64,000 bases of DNA from Aureimonas endophytica (lineage in GTDB: Bacteria; Pseudomonadota; Alphaproteobacteria; Rhizobiales; Rhizobiaceae), in NCBI RefSeq assembly GCF_014642635.1, contig NZ_BMIQ01000003.1:559255-623254 (forward strand). The letters are read 5' to 3'. The position numbers and the translations under genes are program-made. Of the stretch, positions 10,615 through 19,225 are shown piece by piece; the first letter of the stretch is position 1; every line of letters starts with the position of its first letter. The notes beneath the pieces are model-generated. The model did not search any database. It had not been told where the DNA came from and saw nothing but the letters and a program-made list of their open reading frames with translations.

Positions 10615-10784
10615 CCGTTGGCGGCTTTCCTGTTCGGAACCGCCGTCATGACGGTTTTGTGACATGGCGCTATATGGGCTGCCGCCCTGCGGCGGCATCC
10701 GGTCGCCGTGAGGGCGGAGGTGAGAATTCGTCAGCCGGCACCGGTACTTGGCCGACGTTTTGGTGCGGGCGGGCGCCGTGCCGC

Positions 10785-11603
10785 TCAAGCCTTGCCGGCG
10801 AGCCGCAACAGGTCGTCCCGCGTGCCGGGCGAGCCGGCGAAGACGGGCCCGCCCGCCCGCATGTCGCCCCAGGCGGCCGGATCGACGATCCAGCCGCCGG
10901 CCTCCTCGACGAGAAGGAACCCGGCATAGCAGTCCCAGGCGTTCATATGCGGCTCCCAATAGGCGGCGAGCCGGCCGGACGCGACATAGGCGAGCATCAG
11001 GGCGCCCGAGCCGTTGCGGATGAACATGCCGCCCTCGTCCAGCAGCTTCTCGACCATGGCGGACACGGTGCGGCTCGGCACGCGATGATTGGCGCCGAGG
11101 CCGAGGACGCCGTTGCGCAGCGTGATCCCCTCCGCCACGCGGATCGGCCGGCCGTTCATCGCGGCGCCCTGCCCGCGCCGCGCCGAATAGAGTTCGTCCA
11201 CCGTCGGCGCATAGATGATGCCGGCGACGATCTCCGATCCGCGCATCACCGCGATCGAGACGCACCAGGCGGGAATGCCGAAGACGAAGGGGCTCGTGCC
11301 GTCGATCGGATCCATCACCCAGGTGAAGCCCGAGGCGCCCTCCTCGAGCCCGTATTCCTCGCCGAGCAGGCTGTCGTCCGGGAACGTGTCGCGGATGCGC
11401 CGGCGCAGCAGCGTCTCGACCTCCTTGTCGGCGATGGAGACGACGTCCTGGCCGTTCAGCTTCTCGTCGACGGTGAGGCGCGCCCGGTCGCGGAAATAGC
11501 CGAGCGCGATGCGGCCGCCCTCCCTGGCGATCGCTTCGGCCAGGGTCTGGCGCGCGGCGATTGCATCTTCGGTTCGCGACGGTTCGGATGATGATGTCAG
11601 CAT
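10785..11603 (-). CDS. Inositol monophosphatase family phosphatase, linked to AfuABC-like importer
   Basis: 272 residues. The Li+-sensitive phosphatase fold is shown by its metal-site motifs: GEEYG at 81-85, DPIDGT at 98-103 and the late WD pair at 223-224 (NAWDC). Enzymes of this family dephosphorylate inositol-1-phosphate, histidinol phosphate, PAP, fructose-1,6-bisphosphate or other sugar phosphates. The gene starts 5 nt after the importer ATPase stops, so it is the last gene of an operon encoding a probable sugar-phosphate importer. Dephosphorylation of the imported phosphosugar is the likely role, by context. Confidence 0.85.
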   Translation of the reverse strand: MLTSSSEPSRTEDAIAARQTLAEAIAREGGRIALGYFRDRARLTVDEKLNGQDVVSIADKEVETLLRRRIRDTFPDDSLLGEEYGLEEGASGFTWVMDPIDGTSPFVFGIPAWCVSIAVMRGSEIVAGIIYAPTVDELYSARRGQGAAMNGRPIRVAEGITLRNGVLGLGANHRVPSRTVSAMVEKLLDEGGMFIRNGSGALMLAYVASGRLAAYWEPHMNAWDCYAGFLLVEEAGGWIVDPAAWGDMRAGGPVFAGSPGTRDDLLRLAGKA

Positions 11604-11608
11604 GGGTC

Positions 11609-12673
11609 TCAGGCCGGGATGAGGGCGACGCCGCGCTGGTGCAGGCCGATGCCGACGTCGCTGGATACGGGGCGGACGCGCTCGATGGCGGGGTCCACGA
11701 TGAAGAGGCGACCGAAGGCGGTCTCGACCTCGTATTCGATATGGTCGCCGAGATAGGCGGCGCTGGTCACGCGCCCGTCGAGGAAATCCGGATGCCGGTC
11801 GCCAAGGAACATGGCGTTCGGCCGGATGGCGAGCTTGGCCGCGCCTTCGCGCGCCGTGCCCGCGCGGATCTCGTGCGTCAGCCCGCCGAGCCGCGCCTTC
11901 AGCCGGCCGTCGCCAGCGCGCACCACCTCGCAGGGCACGACATTCGCCTCGCCGATGAAATCGGCGATGAAGGAGGAGGCCGGCATCTCGTAGAGGTCGC
12001 GGGGCGAGCCCGCCTGCGCGATCTCCCCGTCCTTCATCACGATGATGCGGTCGGACACGGCCAGCGCCTCCTCCTGATCGTGGGTCACATAGACGGCGGT
12101 GAAGCCGAGCCGCTGCTGGAGTTCGCGGATCTCGGTCCGCACATGGCGGCGCAGCCGCGTGTCGAGATTGGAGAGCGGCTCGTCGAGAAGCAGCACCTGC
12201 GGCTCCAGCACCAGGGCCCTCGCCACCGCGACGCGCTGCTGCTGCCCGCCCGAAAGCTCGCTCGGAAGCCGCGCGCCATAGCCCTTCAGGCCGACCTGCA
12301 CGAGCCCCTCCTCGGCGCGCTCCTGCGCCTGGCGCTTCGACATTCCGCCCGAGCGCAAGCCATAGGCCACGTTCTCGGCGATCGTCATATGCGGGAACAG
12401 CGCGTAGGACTGGAACACCATGGAGACGTCGCGCTCGTTGGCGGGCAGCGCCGTCACGTCCTTGCCGCCGATCAGGATGCGGCCGGCCGTCGGCTGTTCT
12501 AGGCCCGCCAGCATGCGCAGCGTCGTCGTCTTGCCGCAGCCGGAGGGGCCGAGCAGCGTGACGAGCGTTCCCGGCTCGATCTCCAGCGACAGGCTGCGGA
12601 TCGCCACCACCGCGCCGAAGCGCTTCTCGACGGCCTCGAACCGGACCGATCCCTTGTTCATCGCGGTGTTCAT
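11609..12673 (-). CDS. AfuC/FbpC-type ABC transporter ATPase
   Basis: 354 residues. N-terminal ATPase domain: Walker A GPSGCGKTT near 42, Q-loop VFQSYALFPHMT, signature ELSGGQQQRVAVARAL, Walker B LLLDEPLSNLD, H-loop VTHDQEEALA. A TOBE-like domain occupies about 245-354. This architecture is shared by Fe3+, spermidine, phosphonate and AfuABC sugar-phosphate importers. Its start overlaps the permease stop (ATGA at 12670-12673). The substrate assignment rests on the binding protein in the same operon. Confidence 0.87.
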   Translation of the reverse strand: MNTAMNKGSVRFEAVEKRFGAVVAIRSLSLEIEPGTLVTLLGPSGCGKTTTLRMLAGLEQPTAGRILIGGKDVTALPANERDVSMVFQSYALFPHMTIAENVAYGLRSGGMSKRQAQERAEEGLVQVGLKGYGARLPSELSGGQQQRVAVARALVLEPQVLLLDEPLSNLDTRLRRHVRTEIRELQQRLGFTAVYVTHDQEEALAVSDRIIVMKDGEIAQAGSPRDLYEMPASSFIADFIGEANVVPCEVVRAGDGRLKARLGGLTHEIRAGTAREGAAKLAIRPNAMFLGDRHPDFLDGRVTSAAYLGDHIEYEVETAFGRLFIVDPAIERVRPVSSDVGIGLHQRGVALIPA

Positions 12674-14910
12674 GCGACCTTCCCTTGCGAAAGCGTTGCG
12701 GCGGCGATGGGCGCTGCGGCGGCCGGCGCGGCGTTCCGCGTCTCGCGACGCAGCCTTCGCTGGCCGACGAGCAGCTGGAAGGCGCCGATCACCGTGATCA
12801 TCACGAGGATCAGCACCGTCGAATAGGCGATGGCGACGCCATATTCGCCGTTCTCCGTCAGGCCGACGATGTAGGAGGTCGCCATGTTGTATTCGGCGCT
12901 GACGAGGAAGATCACCGCGCTGATCGAGGTGATCGAGCGCACGAAGGAATAGACCAGCGCGCTGACGATGGCGGGCTTCAGCAGCGGCAGGACGACCCGT
13001 CTGAGCGTGGTGAAGGAATTGGCGCCGAGCGTCAGCGAGGCCTCGTCCAGGCTCTTGTCGAGCTGGCTCATCGCCGCGATGCCGCCGCGCACGCCGACCG
13101 GCATGTTGCGGAACACGAAGCAGACGATGAGGATGACCGCGGTGCCCGTCATCTCGATCGGCGGCAGGTTGAAGGCGAGGACGTAGGAGACGCCGATCAC
13201 CGTGCCGGGAATGGCGAAGGACAGCATCAGCAGGAATTCCAGCGCCTCGCGGCCGGCGAAACGCTGGCGCACCAGGAGATAGGCCGAGAGCAGACCGATC
13301 ATGGCCGTCAGCGGCGCGGCGATCAGCGCGATTTCCATCGTCGTCCAGAACGAGTCCCAGGCGACACCCGTCCAGCGGATGCCGTTCTCGCCCGAAGCCA
13401 CGGAGAAGGCCTTGGCGTAGTGGTCGACGGTCAGCGTGTTGTCGAGCCCGAGGGTGCGCACGAAGCTGCCGACGACGATCATCGCATAGACGACGAGCGT
13501 GAAGAGGATCCAGGGCAGGACGAGCGCATAGACGCCCGCCCGCAGCCGCGCGTCGAGGGCGGCATGGCGGCCGGAATCGCCCTTGCCCGTCACTGTCGTA
13601 TAGCTCTTCCCCTTCAGCCAGAGCCGCTGCGCCATGAAGGCGGAGAGCGTGAAGGCGAGGAGCACGAGCGCCAGGACGGCGGCGCGCGCCGGATCGTTCT
13701 GCGCGCCGACGACGGCGAAGAAGATCTCCGTCGACAGGACGCCGTGACTGCCGCCGAGCACCAGCGGATTGCCGAAATCGGCCATGCTCTCGATGAAGCC
13801 GACCAGGAAGGCATTGGCGAGGCCGGGCCGCATCAACGGAAAGGTCACGGTCCAGAACGTGCGCCAGCGGTTGGCGCGCATCGTCTGGGCGGCTTCCTCC
13901 ATGGACGGGCTGATCCCTTCGACGACGCCGATCAGCACCATGAAGGCGATGGGCGTGAAGGACAGCATCTGAGCGATCCAGATGCCGGTGAGGCCATAGA
14001 GCCAGCGCCCGCCATCATAGCCGGTCGCGGCGAGGATGCCTTGGGTGACGAGGCCCGAGCGCCCGAAAAGGAGGACCAGGGCGAGGCCGATCACGAAGGG
14101 CGGCGTGATGATCGGCAGGATCGTCAGGATGCGCAGGAGCTTCTTGAAGGGAAAGCGCGTGCGCGTCGCGGCGAGCGCGAAGGCGAGGCCGAGAACCGTC
14201 GTGCCGAGGCCCGTCATCAGCGCGAGGAAGACGGTGCGCCAAGCGAGGCCGCAGGAGCCGGCGCCCGACAGGCAGGACAGCGACCAGATGGAGGGATCGA
14301 CGATATTGGCCGAGAAGCTCGTGGCGTCGAACGTGCCGTCGAGCGACTGGAATGCGCCGACGAAGAGGCTCGCCAGCGGATACAGCACGAAGGTCGAGAC
14401 CAGCGCCACGACGAGCGCGATGGCGAAGAGCACGAAGGCATCGCCGCGCAGCCGTCCCCGCTCCGCGAGGCCGAAGGCGAGGAAAAGCAGGAAGGCGAGC
14501 GCCAGCGCGAAGGCGCCGAGCCCGAAGGGCGGCTGCCCTTCGTCCAGCGGGCCGAACAGCGCCTCCAGGCCGCTCCAGTTCCAGCCCTGGTAGCCGACCG
14601 ACAGGCCTTCGGCGACGAGAAGCGCGAGCCCGGCGCCGCCGACGGCGGCGAGCATCGCGCCCCGCCCCTCGCCCGGCGGCCTGAAGCGGAGAAGAACCGC
14701 GCAGAGGAGCGCGAGCGCGACCGGCACGAGCCAGAAGGCGTGACGCAGGGCGATCTGGGCGATGCCCGGAGCGGCCTCGGAGCCGAGCGGCCAGGAGGCC
14801 AGCCAGCCTCCGCCCCAGACGCCGCCCTCCAGCCCGTACCAGGGCAGGACGGCGAAGGCGAGGAGCGCGAGCAGAAGCGCGCCGTCGAGCCGGCGAATGC
14901 GGGAATCCAT
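12670..14910 (-). CDS. AfuB/FbpB-type fused ABC transporter permease
   Basis: About 746 residues, with two BPD_transp_1 permease modules fused in one chain and an extra N-terminal hydrophobic region (4-5 TM segments in the first 200 residues). EAA-like loops are seen as EEAAQTMRANRWRTFWTVTFP near residue 335-355 and DEASLTLGANSFTTLRRVVLP near 635-655. The fused two-module form is usual for FbpB/AfuB-type proteins. The ATG at 14910 is chosen because GGGAGGA lies 6 nt upstream; an ATG at 14916 touches that sequence. It couples tightly to the ATPase gene. Confidence 0.86.
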   Translation of the reverse strand: MDSRIRRLDGALLLALLAFAVLPWYGLEGGVWGGGWLASWPLGSEAAPGIAQIALRHAFWLVPVALALLCAVLLRFRPPGEGRGAMLAAVGGAGLALLVAEGLSVGYQGWNWSGLEALFGPLDEGQPPFGLGAFALALAFLLFLAFGLAERGRLRGDAFVLFAIALVVALVSTFVLYPLASLFVGAFQSLDGTFDATSFSANIVDPSIWSLSCLSGAGSCGLAWRTVFLALMTGLGTTVLGLAFALAATRTRFPFKKLLRILTILPIITPPFVIGLALVLLFGRSGLVTQGILAATGYDGGRWLYGLTGIWIAQMLSFTPIAFMVLIGVVEGISPSMEEAAQTMRANRWRTFWTVTFPLMRPGLANAFLVGFIESMADFGNPLVLGGSHGVLSTEIFFAVVGAQNDPARAAVLALVLLAFTLSAFMAQRLWLKGKSYTTVTGKGDSGRHAALDARLRAGVYALVLPWILFTLVVYAMIVVGSFVRTLGLDNTLTVDHYAKAFSVASGENGIRWTGVAWDSFWTTMEIALIAAPLTAMIGLLSAYLLVRQRFAGREALEFLLMLSFAIPGTVIGVSYVLAFNLPPIEMTGTAVILIVCFVFRNMPVGVRGGIAAMSQLDKSLDEASLTLGANSFTTLRRVVLPLLKPAIVSALVYSFVRSITSISAVIFLVSAEYNMATSYIVGLTENGEYGVAIAYSTVLILVMITVIGAFQLLVGQRRLRRETRNAAPAAAAPIAAATLSQGKVA

Positions 14911-14970
14911 CGACATTCCTCCCGAAGGCAGGGATCGGTGGCGGGCGCCCTCCTCGCGCCCGCCGCGCAA

Positions 14971-15996
14971 TCAGTTGGCGGAGGCGCCGATCTCCCGGTC
15001 CCACCGCTCCAACAAGCTCTTGCGGGTCGTGGCATTGCCGAACTTAGCGAAGTCGTAGTCGATCAGCTTGATCTCGCCGAGCTTCGGCGCCTCCGGCGGC
15101 ACGGCGGCGGTCCTGTTCGAGGGCAGCTGATAGGAATCGGCCTCGGCGGCATGCGACTGGACCTCGGCGGACAGGGCCCAGTCGTAGAAGACCTTGGCGT
15201 TCTCCAGATTCTTGGCGCCCTTGACGATCGACATTGAGCCGACCTCGAAGCCCGTGCCCTCGCAAGGGGCGACCGTCTTCACCGGAAAGCCCTGCTTCGT
15301 CATCGCCACGGCGTCGTGCATGAAGACGATGCCGATGCCGGTCTCGCCGCGCGCCGCCGCCTTCACCGGCGCGGAGCCGGACTTCGTATATTGGGTGACA
15401 TTGGCGTTCAGCGCCTTCAGATAGTCGAAGGCCTGATCCTCGCCCATCAGCTGGACGAGCGTCGCGAGCGCCGTATAGGCGGTGCCCGACGAATTCGGAT
15501 TGGCGATCTGGATCTCGCCCTTATACTTGGCGTCCGTCAGGTCCTTCCAGCAGGCCGGCGCCGCGAGCCCCTTCTTGTCCAGGATCTGCGTGTTGTAGCC
15601 CCAGCCGAGCGCGCCGGAATAGACGCCGACGGTGCGATAGCCGGAAACCTCCGCCTGCTTCTGCGCCCAGGGCTGCAGTTCGGCGAGCTTCGGCGACTTG
15701 TATTCGAGCGTCAGCTTGTCCTCCGCCGCCTGAAGATGCGGGTCGCCCGTCCCCGCCCACCAGAGATCCGTCTTCGGGTTGCGCGCCTCGGCGCGGATGC
15801 GGGCATAGGCCTCGCCCGAGCTCATGCGGACCATGTTGACGTCGATGTCGTGGTCCTTCTCGAACAAGCGCTCCATCAGCTCGCACCATTTGACGTCGGA
15901 GGCGCAGATCAGGTTCAGCGAGCCGGCGGCCTTGGCGGGCAAGGCGGACGCGGCGAGACCGACGAGAAAGGTGGTCACGAGGAAAGTCGTGCGCAT
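14971..15996 (-). CDS. AfuA-like periplasmic binding protein (probable sugar-phosphate binding)
   Basis: 341 residues with a Sec signal peptide (about 1-23, LPAKA|AG). The mature protein is a class D type II binding fold. Segments ICASDVKWCE, WWAGTGDPH, CWKDLTD, GTAYTALATLVQL, TQYTKSG, ARGETGIGI and APCEGTGFEVG with four cysteines closely resemble, from memory, AfuA of Actinobacillus pleuropneumoniae. AfuA was first annotated as iron-binding, then shown to bind hexose phosphates. The genes downstream encode permease, ATPase and a phosphatase. GGAGG lies 8 nt upstream of the ATG. Ferric binding is the older alternative. Confidence 0.83.
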   Translation of the reverse strand: MRTTFLVTTFLVGLAASALPAKAAGSLNLICASDVKWCELMERLFEKDHDIDVNMVRMSSGEAYARIRAEARNPKTDLWWAGTGDPHLQAAEDKLTLEYKSPKLAELQPWAQKQAEVSGYRTVGVYSGALGWGYNTQILDKKGLAAPACWKDLTDAKYKGEIQIANPNSSGTAYTALATLVQLMGEDQAFDYLKALNANVTQYTKSGSAPVKAAARGETGIGIVFMHDAVAMTKQGFPVKTVAPCEGTGFEVGSMSIVKGAKNLENAKVFYDWALSAEVQSHAAEADSYQLPSNRTAAVPPEAPKLGEIKLIDYDFAKFGNATTRKSLLERWDREIGASAN

Positions 15997-16024
15997 TAGG
16001 GGGAGCCTCCCAGCATCCGTCGTG

Positions 16025-16040
16025 TTGCACTCGTGTGCAA
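16025..16040. promoter_or_regulatory. Candidate LacI operator 1 (TTGCAC-N4-GTGCAA)
   Basis: A 16-bp inverted repeat, TTGCAC (16025-16030), TCGT, GTGCAA (16035-16040), lies 28 bp upstream of the binding-protein start and between it and the divergent LacI gene. The half site GTGCAA is repeated 64 bp further on in a second palindrome. Placement fits repression of the importer operon by the adjacent LacI protein. Confidence 0.55.
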
Positions 16041-16099
16041 ACTTGCGCGTTCCACTAGGGATGTCAACGCGCTTCTGGACGGCCATTGCGTGCCGGGCT

Positions 16100-17161
16100 A
16101 TGAGTGCAAGGCCTTGCACGCGGATCGATGCCTTGGAACGGACGAAAGACGGCGCCCCCCGATCGACGGCCTTTGCCAGCGCGCAGGAAGTGGCGCGCCT
16201 CGCCGGCGTCTCGCGGTCGGCGGTGTCGCGCGCCTTCACGCCGGGCGCCAGCATCTCGGAGGATACGCGGGCGAAAGTGGAGGCGGCGGCCGCCAAGCTC
16301 GGCTACCATGTCAACCATCTGGCGCGCGGACTGATGCGTCAGAAGACCGGCATCGTCTGCCTCGTCGTGGCGGATATCCACACGCCCTATCTGTCGCGGC
16401 TTCTCGATCACCTGTCGCGCGCGCTCCAGGAGGCGGGCAATGTGGTGATGGTGCTGAACGCCGGACGGGCCGCCGGCAATGTCGAGGCGGCGCTGCGCCA
16501 GACGCTCAACTACCGCGCCGATGCGACCATCGTCCTGTCGGGCACGCCCTATCGCTCCATCGCACAGAGCTGTCTCGACAGCGGCCAGCGGCTCGTGCTC
16601 CTCAACCGCGACGACCATCTGCCCGGCACGGTCAATCTCGCGGTCGACAATGCCCGCGCCGCCCGGACGGCGGCGACGCTGTTCCTGCGCGCCGGCTATC
16701 GCCGGCTGGCGCTCGTCAGCTCGGCGATCGGCACGCCCAGCCTTCTGGCGCGGCGCCGGCATTTCCTCGAAGCGGCGAGCGAGAACGGCGTGGCGGTCCG
16801 GATCTGGGAAGGCGGCGCCACCGCCTATGACAGCGGCCTTCAGGGCGGCACGGAACTGCTGGCGGCAGACGAGCCGCCGGACGCGGTCTTCGCCGTCACC
16901 GATCTCCTCGCCTGCGGCGTCCTCGACGCCGCTCGCCGCCGCTTCGGTCGCCGCGTGCCGGAGGAGATCGGCGTCATCGGCTTCGACGACATCGAACAGG
17001 CCGGCTGGGCCTCCTACGACCTGACGACCTTCGCGCAGCCGGTCGGCGAGATCGCGGATTGGACCGTGCGGCTCGTGGCCGGCGGGATCGAGGCCGGCAT
17101 GGAGGATCGCGTCTTCGAGGCCCCCCTCGTCTGGCGGTCGTCCGTCGCGCGGACGGTCTGA
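16100..17161 (+). CDS. LacI family transcriptional regulator of the AfuABC-like operon
   Basis: About 353 residues. The LacI HTH is clear: SAQEVARLAGVSRSAVSRAF followed by a hinge region LGYHVNHLARGLM, then a periplasmic-binding-like ligand domain ending with FGRRVPEEIGVIGFDDI and the usual T-x-x-QP. It is divergent from the importer operon and probably its repressor, with a phosphosugar as possible inducer. The start is uncertain: ATG 16061, ATG 16100 and TTG 16133 are all in frame, none with a strong ribosome-binding site. A palindrome at 16104-16119 would be inside the gene unless TTG 16133 is used. Confidence 0.82.
   Translation: MSARPCTRIDALERTKDGAPRSTAFASAQEVARLAGVSRSAVSRAFTPGASISEDTRAKVEAAAAKLGYHVNHLARGLMRQKTGIVCLVVADIHTPYLSRLLDHLSRALQEAGNVVMVLNAGRAAGNVEAALRQTLNYRADATIVLSGTPYRSIAQSCLDSGQRLVLLNRDDHLPGTVNLAVDNARAARTAATLFLRAGYRRLALVSSAIGTPSLLARRRHFLEAASENGVAVRIWEGGATAYDSGLQGGTELLAADEPPDAVFAVTDLLACGVLDAARRRFGRRVPEEIGVIGFDDIEQAGWASYDLTTFAQPVGEIADWTVRLVAGGIEAGMEDRVFEAPLVWRSSVARTV
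16104..16119. promoter_or_regulatory. Candidate LacI operator 2 (perfect 16-bp palindrome)
   Basis: GTGCAAGG/CCTTGCAC is a perfect palindrome at 16104-16119. Its half sites match those of the 16025-16040 repeat in the opposite orientation, and the centres are 79 bp apart. It overlaps the apparent beginning of the LacI gene, which would suit autorepression or DNA looping. Confidence 0.55.
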
Positions 17162-17321
17162 CGGCCGAGACCGCCGGCCGGAGCGCGCGCGAGGCCTCCG
17201 ATCGGCGTCGTCGATGCTTGAGCGCGATCGCTTCGGCGCGGCCTGCGAGGCTGCATGCCTGGGCGCCCCGCGCAATGCAGGTGACGAGCCGCCACGAGCC
17301 GGCATCTGACCGAACGAAGCC

Positions 17322-18518
17322 TCATCCCGTCGGTGGAGGCGAGCCGAGCCGGAGGGGCGTCGTCTTGCCGGCGAGGGCGGCGCCGAAGGTCAGCAGGCGA
17401 GGCGCGAGGCGAATGCCGGCCGCGGCGATCGCGGCAAGGGTCCGGTCGGCCCCCAGCCTGGCGAACAGGTCCGCCGCCCTTATGCGGCCGGCGAACTGCC
17501 TGCGCCAGGCATCCGCGTAGCGTCGGCCCGCCGCCGCGCGGCCGGCGGGGGTGCCGGCATCGACATCCGCCAGGGCCCGGTCCAGAAGCCAGGCGGACTG
17601 GATCGCCATGGAGATCCCTTCGGCGACGATGGGATGGGATTCTCCGGCGCAATTGCCGACGCGGAAGATGTCGTCGGACCATTTCGGCCGGATGCCCGGC
17701 CGGATCGGGCCGACGGACAGCCAGCCTCCATCGAGCGCCGCCTCGCCGACAGCTTCGCGCAGGCCGCGACAGGAAGCCAGAAGATGGCGATGAACCGCTT
17801 CGGCGATCGTTCTCGCGCCGAACTCGGCACGGATTCTCGACAGCATATCGCGGCGCAGGCAGCAGGAAACGGACAGACGCTCGCGGTCCGCCCAGACGAT
17901 GCCCCCGTAGCCGCCCGGGAAGACGAGGAGCGGCATGAGATCCGGCTTCATGATGGCATCGCGGAAATAGGCCTTGAAGCCGAAGTGATCGGATGGCCGG
18001 TTGCTCTTCGGAAGATGCGTCGGGAGAGGTCCCACATCCCAGGACCCGTGCGCGCCGATGATGACCTGCGCCCATAATGTCTGCTCGCCATTCTCGGCCA
18101 TCACGCGGACACGCTGCCCGGTTCCGTCGGGCTCGATGGCGACGGCACGACAGGGCTGGAAGATCTCCACGCCCGCGCGGGTCGCGGCGGAGAGGAGAAT
18201 CATGTCCAGTCGGTCGCGCCCCAGCGCGCGTCCGAAGATGCCTGCCGTCGCGGGCACCGGCGCCTCGACGACATCCGCTCCGGCAAAAAGGGCGAGCCGG
18301 CGCACGGCCGGTCCGGCTTCCTGTCGCCAGATCGGGCCGATCCCGAGCTGGTCGAGCACCCCGATGCTCGTGGCGGACAGGAACTCGCCGCAGACCTTGC
18401 GCCGAGGGAAGATCGCCTTCTCGATCACCGCGACCTGCCAACCCCTTTGGGCGAGCAGGGTCGCCGTTGAGGCGCCCGCCGGTCCGCCTCCGATGACGAT
18501 CGCATCGAACCGTCTCAT
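17322..18518 (-). CDS. FAD-dependent oxidoreductase, geranylgeranyl-reductase/hydroxylase-like, type III PKS cluster
   Basis: 398 residues. The Rossmann FAD motif GGGPAGAS lies at about 10-17, with VIEKAIFPRRKVCGEFL just after it, a hallmark of the geranylgeranyl reductase/tryptophan halogenase-like flavoprotein group. The second FAD motif is VGNCAGESHPIVAEGI near residue 290. It could reduce or hydroxylate the product of the neighbouring polyketide synthase. The start overlaps the methyltransferase stop (ATGA), so the three minus-strand genes form one operon. Exact chemistry is unknown. Confidence 0.82.
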   Translation of the reverse strand: MRRFDAIVIGGGPAGASTATLLAQRGWQVAVIEKAIFPRRKVCGEFLSATSIGVLDQLGIGPIWRQEAGPAVRRLALFAGADVVEAPVPATAGIFGRALGRDRLDMILLSAATRAGVEIFQPCRAVAIEPDGTGQRVRVMAENGEQTLWAQVIIGAHGSWDVGPLPTHLPKSNRPSDHFGFKAYFRDAIMKPDLMPLLVFPGGYGGIVWADRERLSVSCCLRRDMLSRIRAEFGARTIAEAVHRHLLASCRGLREAVGEAALDGGWLSVGPIRPGIRPKWSDDIFRVGNCAGESHPIVAEGISMAIQSAWLLDRALADVDAGTPAGRAAAGRRYADAWRRQFAGRIRAADLFARLGADRTLAAIAAAGIRLAPRLLTFGAALAGKTTPLRLGSPPPTG

Positions 18519-19225
18519 CGTCGCGGCTCGACGGTGGCGACGAAGGCATGGGTGAAGAGCCCTCGCCGACGCTCCTCGATCCGGGCCGGCCGGGTGGCCG
18601 GCCAGAGATCGGCGAGTTCGCGGCCCGCGAAACCGGCCCGGACGCTGGCCGGGGCGTCGTGACGCGTGATCCGGCTGGCGCCGACGGCGAGAAGCATTCG
18701 GGAGGCGAGATAGGGAACCGGTGCCCGGCGCGGCTCGGTGGCGGCCAGGACCGGCGTCACCCCGGCAATGAGAGCAAGGAGCCGGCGCAGAGCCTCGTCG
18801 TCGAAATGGTGCAGGAAGAGATTGGCGATCACGAGATCGAAGGACGAGTCTCGCCGGGTTTCGAGATAGGAGAAGACGTCGGCGACGACGGCACTGACGT
18901 GCCAACCCAGAGCGTTGAAAGCATCCAGCCGATGGGAGGATACCAGGTCGAGACGGTCGAGAAGAACCAGTTCGGGGGCCGGCCAATGGGCCCGCATCCG
19001 CCGGGCGATGCCGAGCATGAATCGCCCGTCGCCCGCTCCGATCTCCAGGATGCGCCTCGGCGGCCGCGCGATTTCCTGACGCAGAAGACCCGTCATGATC
19101 CGAGCCTGGCCCATCAGGATGTTGACGCGCACGAGATCGGCGCGAGACCGGATCGCGGCAGGATCGGCCACGGGCAGTGAATCGAGCAGTTCGGGCACGA
19201 GGCGTCGATGGCGGAGCCCGCTCAT
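18515..19225 (-). CDS. SAM-dependent methyltransferase, type III PKS cluster
   Basis: 236 residues, class I methyltransferase. Motif I is ILEIGAGDGRFM near residue 59-70, the acidic residue ending beta-2 is in LVLLDRLD, and motif IV is FDLVIANLFLHHFDD near 130-145. It probably methylates the polyketide made by the preceding gene, as BpsB does for BpsA products in Bacillus, or a quinol derived from it. It overlaps the PKS stop at 19222-19225 and the oxidoreductase start at 18515-18518. Confidence 0.82.
   Translation of the reverse strand: MSGLRHRRLVPELLDSLPVADPAAIRSRADLVRVNILMGQARIMTGLLRQEIARPPRRILEIGAGDGRFMLGIARRMRAHWPAPELVLLDRLDLVSSHRLDAFNALGWHVSAVVADVFSYLETRRDSSFDLVIANLFLHHFDDEALRRLLALIAGVTPVLAATEPRRAPVPYLASRMLLAVGASRITRHDAPASVRAGFAGRELADLWPATRPARIEERRRGLFTHAFVATVEPRR

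Noticed and set aside
12685-15237. 850-codon plus-strand frame opposite the AfuB-like permease
   Set aside because: Low-complexity Asp/Arg/Glu-rich translation antisense to a clear membrane protein; no homology features. A 2021-4633 minus-strand frame opposite araGH was dropped for the same reason.
11609-15996. Ferric iron importer FbpABC
   Set aside because: The permease and ATPase fit, but the binding protein resembles AfuA, the neighbour is a phosphatase and the regulator is LacI rather than Fur-like. Sugar phosphate is more consistent, though not proven.
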